NCBI GenBank assembly: GCA_003868215.1
Contig: QWDQ01000080.1
Span: 27,101-91,100, forward strand
Source: Pseudophaeomoniella oleicola
Lineage: Eukaryota; Ascomycota; Eurotiomycetes; Phaeomoniellales; Phaeomoniellaceae
DNA length: 64,000 nt
Direction of reading: 5' to 3'
Shown: in pieces, positions 57,919-64,000 of the stretch
How the letters are laid out: each line of letters begins with the position of its first letter
How positions within the stretch are numbered: the stretch's first letter is position 1
Position numbers and translations under genes: made by a program
Notes under the pieces: generated by a model
The model's input: only the letters and a program-made list of their open reading frames with translations
What the model was told of the DNA's origin: nothing
Databases searched by the model: none

Positions 57919-59437
57919 ATGGTGTGCGATCAGAAAGCAGCCAACGTTTGGACAGCACGCGTAATACCAGCTATTCTACTCGGAATCATTGCATATGCTT
58001 CTTGGGTAGTAACACAACGCCTATGTGGTAAGTACACATCCAGGTCACCTGACGCGATATCTGACCTCGGTAGTTGAATATTTGATTCATCCTCGAGATG
58101 GAGCCGTCGCGCCTAGGGTCGGTCCTGCGATAGCAATTCTGACCATCTACTACACACTACTCTTCCCGGTCCTTGTCTGTTATGCTCGCCTCATAACCAC
58201 TATCGTCACGAATCCCGGCTTCGTGCCTTATGGCCCACAGTGGTACGAACAAAACAAATCTCTGCCACCGTCACATCCAGCTCGGCGTGACATTCGCGGA
58301 TATCGTCGCGGTAATGCCATGCAAAGCGAGAAGCAACCGTACGATGATTCGTCTAGTCTTTCCACCAACGCGAAATTGGAGGCTGCCTTGGGAAAATCTG
58401 ATAACGATGGACTTGAGTTCTGGCAACGAGACACGTTCGTCTGCAACTACGATGGCCGACCAGCGTGGTGCAACGTTTGTATGAACTTCAAACCTGATCG
58501 TGCTCATCACTGTCGAGAAGTCAACCGCTGTGTCCTAAAGATGGATCACTTCTGCCCGTGGGTGGGCGGAATCGTTGGTGAGACCTCGATAAAATACTTT
58601 ATTCAATTTGTGGCATATACCACTCTATACACGTTGCATACCCTGATCAGCATGGCATTCTTTGTGGCAGAAGAACGCCGCGAGACTCATGGTGTTGATG
58701 TTCACAAGGCAGTTGCCGTTGCGTTGGCAGGTCTGTTCTTGCTCTTTTCATTTGGCATGACTGCATCCACGGTGCAAATGGCCATGATGAACCTGACCAC
58801 GGTCGAAAATCTCAACAAAAAGACCAAAATATGGCATCTTGCAGTCCTCATTCCACGCGGGGAATTGGGACTTACAAGTAGAAGATCCCCCAAATTCTAT
58901 ACGATTACCTATCCACGACCACCGGAGGAAACACAATTGATTCAGCAATATGGTGGACACCCGCCACCCGAGGCATCCTCCCAGGTCTTACAAACTCAAC
59001 CTCCTGCGCCTGCTTCTGAGCAACGTGTGGAACCCCGAGTCTTTGCCATCCTCTCCACAAGTCCAGGCCAAAACCCTTTCGACCTTGGACCCTTACGAAA
59101 TCTCAAAGAAGTTCTGGGCTATGACTACATGGATTGGATCCTGCCTCTTAAAGCAAGCCCTTGTGCCAATCACGCATGTGATGTAAGCACGTACAAGATG
59201 GGCAGTGTGGTCAGAAGCCTACAAATCAAGGCTGGCCTGCTCCCGCCGCCGCGCAATTATCGAACTTTGTTATCTGGGAGTCCTGCATCGGAACCCAACG
59301 AAGCCGGATCAGAAACGCGCAGGCATCACAAACATCACCGTCGTCATACCCATCGAAGCAAACAACATAAAAAATCTTTAGCATATCCTCCGCCTGCCTT
59401 CACCGTTGATCGTCATTACACCTCGCCTCCTGTCTAG
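57919..59437 (+). CDS. pfa5: Palmitoyltransferase Pfa5 (DHHC family)
   Basis: Exon 1 (57919-58027) and exon 2 (58074-59437), joined across a 46-base intron, give 490 residues. Residues about 12-30 and 58-80 are membrane segments (IPAILLGIIAYASWVV; ILTIYYTLLFPVLVCYARLI). The cysteine-rich domain reads WCNVCMNFKPDRAHHCREVN then RCVLKMDHFCPWVGG, with the acyl-accepting cysteine at about 197 in an Asp-His-Phe-Cys motif rather than Asp-His-His-Cys. Two further membrane segments follow (YFIQFVAYTTLYTLHTL; AVALAGLFLLFSFGMTASTV), then the TTVENLNKK block (TTxE motif). The C-terminus is cytosolic, with a His/Arg/Lys-rich run near the end. It S-palmitoylates cytosolic-side proteins at endomembranes. 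The motif variant matches what I recall for fungal Pfa5. Confidence 0.93.
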
Positions 59438-61105
59438 GCGAAGTTGCAGACATGACTGAACGAATCTCTTAGGCCTCCGGGTTTCTCTCAAAGCGAAGGC
59501 GTTCTACTAGGGGGAATTTGGTACAAAAGGGCGTTTTCTCGTGCGTTCGCAATGAACAGTAATATTGTGCGGTCAAAAGGAGGGTTATTTGCATTTACTA
59601 TACAATAATCAGGTTTCTTCACAAAGCCTGGCTGTGAAAAGATCACGGCAACAGATTGACGAAATGACGATGTTTTCAAAAGGAGAAAAGCATCATAAGA
59701 GACGGAATGCATTATCATTATCTGGAGTTTTTCAGGCAGTCAGCCTTGCGCATTCCGGGTTAAGAGCGGCATTATTCTTTACAGCGTGCATGGCACGGAG
59801 TTAGTGTGGTTATCCATAATTCGAAGGCATTTGTATTGTGTTTGGGGCTAGATCGAGTTGATCTTTGCCGTGTTGTTTCCCGGAAGTTCGAGCAAGTGTA
59901 TTGCGAATGTTTTTCTGCTCCTAGTTCTCTGAGATAGGGAGAGCAAGGCATCATGCTGACGGTCCCACGAGAAATCTGCCAAAGGGGGAGAGTTTGAAAA
60001 AGGTCCGAAATTGTCGACCGCTCAGGCTTCCCGATGTACATAGCAGACAGTCACAAGTAGACCTAGTCGGCTCACTTTGAACACCTAGACTGTTCCAAAT
60101 CTCATTCCTAGGCTCATTGGGTTGCTACCATGTGAGAACTTTGGTGGTTGAAGCAGAGCGATCCTGGCTTAGGGTCAACGATTTAAGCAATTTTGATGCC
60201 CGACATTGTGAGATAGGCGCCTGAACCTTGCACGATGGAACCAAACAATTGCTGAGGATCACCGGGTAGGGTAACACGAGTCTTCCTTCACAGTGTAGAA
60301 ACTGAGGCGATCTCTCCACTCGTATTCTACTACGTAGTAATCATGAAACTTGTAGCGACTTTTCACCTGTTGTGGTGCGTGAAAAAGCCCAGCAGCTGGA
60401 CAATTTTACTACGTAGTAATAATGACAGGGAAAAGGCGATTACCAATGGATCATGGTGGAGGCATTTATTATTATTATTATTGATGAAGACCCGACCGGA
60501 GTGACGTCGCCGATCTCTTTTCACTCCTCACAGAATCGCTCACGTTCGAAAAATGGAGAAGGGTTGCTGAAGCATCAATCTCACATTCCACAAAATCCAC
60601 ATACCTTGATACCTCGAATATGCCTTTGGAGTGATTAGATTCCTGTTGTCCTTCCTATCGCCATAGTGACCGTCTACCGTAAGGCACACATCGTCAATTG
60701 TCAACCTTCAACCATTGTTTCAGCCAGTCGTCCAACAACCCCCCTCCCCCCCCGCCTTGTCCGAAATCCTGCCACATCTCACCGTCATCAGCGAAGCTCG
60801 AGGCAAACAACCACCTGTCCTCTGTTAAAAGGCTCAACGCTCCCTCGAAGCACGTCCACGCTGTCTGACGCTCAGCTTCTTCGTTGAAATATTTCCCTGC
60901 TTATTCTCGATTTTGCTAACTTCATCAACCCCCGCTGATCAAATAAAAACCAACGATTCGCTTCTTCTGGTAAACAGAGTGCAAATCTGCACCAGCATTA
61001 ACAGTTCACCCCCACTCTGTACAATTTTGCACTGTTGTCCGCTAGCATAATGAACAACCGACTCAACTGATCTCTCCTTTGCTTCACTGTTTTCGATCTA
61101 CCACA
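59438..61105. other. Intergenic region
   Basis: About 1.7 kb. Two perfect TACTACGTAGTA palindromes lie at 60328-60339 and 60407-60418, and an ATT triplet repeat near 60466-60481. Right of 60700 the sequence is pyrimidine-rich and probably the leader of the next gene. Confidence 0.5.
60328..60418 (+). repeat. Pair of perfect TACTACGTAGTA palindromes
   Basis: The 12-base palindrome occurs at 60328-60339 and 60407-60418. A third perfect copy is at 40077-40088 and imperfect copies lie elsewhere in the window. Chance occurrence of three perfect 12-mers in 64 kb is unlikely. Confidence 0.75.
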
Positions 61106-63439
61106 ATGTCAGGCTACCGAGACCCCCGATACCCTTATCCGACTGGCCCTCGACTTTCGTCGACTTCAGCAGTGTATGACACCTCATTCGATACGAAGTT
61201 CGGCCCTCCTCTCCGCAGCCCGGTCGATTCAGTTCCCAGCCGCGTAGGAAGAGCTCCATATTACACCCCGTCAAACTCCAGATCGACACTTGACACCACC
61301 CACCCGCATTCTTCGTCGCATGCTCTTCACACGCATCGCCCACGTCGAAACTCGAGTACGGAGCCCTACGGAAGAGCATCTTTAACAGTCTTACCCTCGG
61401 AGACGTCTGGCTACAATCGGCCTGTCATTAGGACACTCGAAACACCACGGAGCTCGGTGCCGAAGATATATACTCCCAAGGATGATACTGCAGGAATCGT
61501 TCATCCCGCTGTATCGCGCCGGCACCATGAGCGTCATGCTAGCGCCACGACTGACGATCTCAGCCGCCTTAGCCTTGTGGATAAAGACCGTTTAAGCAGG
61601 CAACGAAGCCATAGGAATTCCTACGTCGCACCTCCAAGAGAATATACGGCGCCTAGAAGGCCCACAGAAGAGCAGTTCTCGTACACTGGACCACGGGAAC
61701 AGTTCGACAGGGACTACCCCGCCAGACAAACCCGCCCGCACCGTGACAGCTATACAAGGTCTGAGCGACCGACAAGTATGGCCGACTACGACTACAAACC
61801 GCCGGTAACGTCTCGCAGAGAGCCTCCACCGTCGTCGATGAAGCATTTTGACAGACTGGAGAAGAATGACTTGCTCCGACCTGGAAGTCGTTCTGGTGCA
61901 GGTACTGATATTGAACGGGACATCCGTCGCCATGAATCTACGAAGAAACCGGTCGCCGTTCATCATCATCATGACCGAGATGAGGGATATTCATCACAAC
62001 GAGATGATTACGGTGACCGTAAGTACCTCAGGCCTGACCGGCCTGCTTATGAAGATGATCGCAACTTGTCCGATCGCGACCGTCATCATCACAGTTCCCA
62101 TCACGCGCGCAGATCGTCGAGATCCCGTCACGAGAGACATGAGAGCAAAGAACGCTCTGGGCTCAGCTCAGCACTCGCGGCAGCTGGACTTAGCGCTACC
62201 GGTCTTGCTGCTGCTGTATTGAAGGACAAACATGAAGACAGATCTAGCCGGGACAAAGAAAGAGGCTACGATTCGGAACATAGACGGGCTGAAAAGGAGC
62301 GACGTCACCAAGACCGCGACTCGGAGTACGAAACTGAAAGACGCGAGCATCGGGTTGATAGGAACCAAGCACAAGATCAGCCCAAGGAGAAGTCGGAGAG
62401 CGATTCCGGCCGTGAAAGGCGGCACAGACGTCGCCGTCACAGAGACCAGGCCGCGACCGACGCAAGCTCCGAGTCTTCTTCAGAACTACTGAATGCCACC
62501 GCTGCGGCCACCACTGGTAGTGCGGTGGATTCTTCTCTTGAAGAACCTAAGGAGCGTCATCACCGACACAAGCACCGTCACCGCCGGCACAGGTCTCGAG
62601 ATCCAGATGCCAGGGAGATCGATCCACGAGTCCAAGATGCGATCAACAACGTCGAGTACTCTGCAGATACGCGGGCAGATGAGATAAATGATCAGAAACC
62701 ACGAAAGTCTGTAACTGTGGTCGAACCATCGAAAGAAGAAGGTTCCGAGCCGAAGCAGCTGAAAGGCATCTTGAAGCCACCAAGGCCAGCATTCCCGGAA
62801 GACCCAAACCCCACCAGGGAAGGGGTCGCGCCCATGAGAGATGCCACCAAGAAAGGTGTGCCTCAAGGAGCACGATGGACCAAGATCAATCGTATACTAG
62901 TCAATCCTGAAGCTCTTGAAGCTGCCCAGGAGAGGTTTGAGGAAAGAGATGACTATGTGATCGTGTTGCGTGTGCTCAGCAGAGAAGAAGTACAGAAATT
63001 AGCAGATAAAACACGGGAGATCAGAGGTAAGGTCCGTTCAAGCGTCAGTGTTCTTGTTGCTAACGAACTTACAGAGAGTCGTGAGAAGACTGAACGGAAG
63101 CCAGAAACTAACGAGGAGGAGCGGCGACGTCCCGCGAGACGTTCGCGCCGAGGAGACGATGACGGAGATGAGAGCGATACAGAGTCCGACGTATCCTCAT
63201 CAACGGATTCTTATAGTAGTTACGAAGAGGATCGTCATACTCGCCGACGTCACCATTCACGAGGGCCCAGTGAGCGAAAGGAGCAGCGTCTAGAGATCGA
63301 AGCGCCTCCTGAACAGTACGCTCATCCATGGGCGCAACCAGGAGCGCAGGCTGAAGGCCACTTCACACCTGCACAACAGCCGGCACAGGTATCATCGTAT
63401 CAGGCTATACCACCCCAACAGATGCAGCCACAAACCTAA
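61106..63439 (+). CDS. DUF8035-containing, Arg/Ser/His-rich protein
   Basis: The frame from ATG 61106 is open for 777 codons. Inside it lies an almost ideal intron, 63027-63074 (GTAAGG...GCTAAC...TTACAG), of 48 bases, a multiple of three without a stop. Removing it gives 761 residues. The first 500 residues are extremely rich in Arg, Ser, His, Asp and Glu (for example HHHHDRDEGYSSQRDDYGDR) and must be largely disordered. A short Ala/Leu-rich helix (LSSALAAAGLSATGLAAAVL) sits near 360. The folded part, about 555-645, reads LKGILKPPRPAFPEDPNPTR, GVPQGARWTKINRILVNPEA, RFEERDDYVIVLRVLSREE; I recognise this as the fungal DUF8035 domain. No signal peptide. RS/RD-rich composition hints at RNA-related or nuclear localisation, but that is inference. 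Confidence 0.85.
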   Translation: MSGYRDPRYPYPTGPRLSSTSAVYDTSFDTKFGPPLRSPVDSVPSRVGRAPYYTPSNSRSTLDTTHPHSSSHALHTHRPRRNSSTEPYGRASLTVLPSETSGYNRPVIRTLETPRSSVPKIYTPKDDTAGIVHPAVSRRHHERHASATTDDLSRLSLVDKDRLSRQRSHRNSYVAPPREYTAPRRPTEEQFSYTGPREQFDRDYPARQTRPHRDSYTRSERPTSMADYDYKPPVTSRREPPPSSMKHFDRLEKNDLLRPGSRSGAGTDIERDIRRHESTKKPVAVHHHHDRDEGYSSQRDDYGDRKYLRPDRPAYEDDRNLSDRDRHHHSSHHARRSSRSRHERHESKERSGLSSALAAAGLSATGLAAAVLKDKHEDRSSRDKERGYDSEHRRAEKERRHQDRDSEYETERREHRVDRNQAQDQPKEKSESDSGRERRHRRRRHRDQAATDASSESSSELLNATAAATTGSAVDSSLEEPKERHHRHKHRHRRHRSRDPDAREIDPRVQDAINNVEYSADTRADEINDQKPRKSVTVVEPSKEEGSEPKQLKGILKPPRPAFPEDPNPTREGVAPMRDATKKGVPQGARWTKINRILVNPEALEAAQERFEERDDYVIVLRVLSREEVQKLADKTREIRGKVRSSVSVLVANELTESREKTERKPETNEEERRRPARRSRRGDDDGDESDTESDVSSSTDSYSSYEEDRHTRRRHHSRGPSERKEQRLEIEAPPEQYAHPWAQPGAQAEGHFTPAQQPAQVSSYQAIPPQQMQPQT

Positions 63440-64000
<561 letters not shown>

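Overview
This 64 kb window is nuclear DNA of a filamentous ascomycete (Pezizomycotina). The genes are split by short introns (mostly 41-125 bp, GT...AG, several with a CTAAC or CTGAC branch site). They lie singly on both strands, separated by 0.3-3.3 kb of non-coding DNA with pyrimidine-rich 5' leaders. The protein families (Cla4, Atg3, Cbf1, Sct1-type acyltransferase, Pfa5, BIM1-like, large LysM proteins, DUF8035) are those of Pezizomycotina. A helotialean or related plant- or soil-associated fungus fits the gene set and the many TACCTAGGTA and TACTACGTAGTA elements, but that placement is inference. Coordinates of spliced genes were checked by hand for reading-frame continuity across every intron.

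Layout. 0-1.7 kb (-): N-terminal part of a Cla4/PAK kinase, cut by the left edge. 4.35-7.46 kb (+): nuclear-looking protein with four exact 111-bp coding repeats and a C-terminal cysteine cluster. 8.2-9.4 kb (+): ATG3. 9.4-13.3 kb: gene-poor stretch with a decayed 3'-5' exonuclease gene carrying two in-frame stops. 13.4-17.0 kb (+): two secreted proteins, a multi-LysM protein fused to a CBM20 starch-binding module and an 8-cysteine small secreted protein. 17.4-18.6 kb (-): frame-disrupted gene of unknown function. 19.2-20.1 kb (+): Nudix ADP-sugar pyrophosphatase. 22.0-22.6 kb (-): small secreted protein. 24.2-25.6 kb (-): coiled-coil protein. 27.3-28.5 kb (+): secreted GDSL esterase. 30.9-31.8 kb (+): bHLH regulator CBF1. 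32.6-34.3 kb (+): DUF1152-like protein. 35.7-36.0 kb (+): small zinc-ribbon-like protein. 37.7-38.6 kb (-): GPI-anchored BIM1-like copper protein. 40.5-41.6 kb (+): SRR1-domain protein. 43.0-44.2 kb (+): SDR with a mitochondrial-like leader. 45.6-47.9 kb (+): glycerol-3-phosphate acyltransferase. 48.3-49.3 kb (-): frame-disrupted epoxide-hydrolase-like gene. 50.2-51.3 kb (-): aldo-keto reductase. 52.6-54.6 kb (+): large secreted protein of unknown function. 57.9-59.4 kb (+): palmitoyltransferase PFA5. 61.1-63.4 kb (+): DUF8035 protein. The window ends in 41 C followed by 77 T, which looks like an assembly artefact.

There is no operon or obvious biosynthetic cluster; most genes are housekeeping or signalling genes standing alone. 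The surface-related genes (LysM-CBM20, small cysteine-rich protein, BIM1-like protein, secreted esterase, 540-residue secreted protein) are the accessory part. The most distinctive item is the LysM-CBM20 fusion, which joins chitin-binding and alpha-glucan-binding modules in one predicted secreted protein. No tRNA, rRNA, CRISPR array or intact transposon was recognised.
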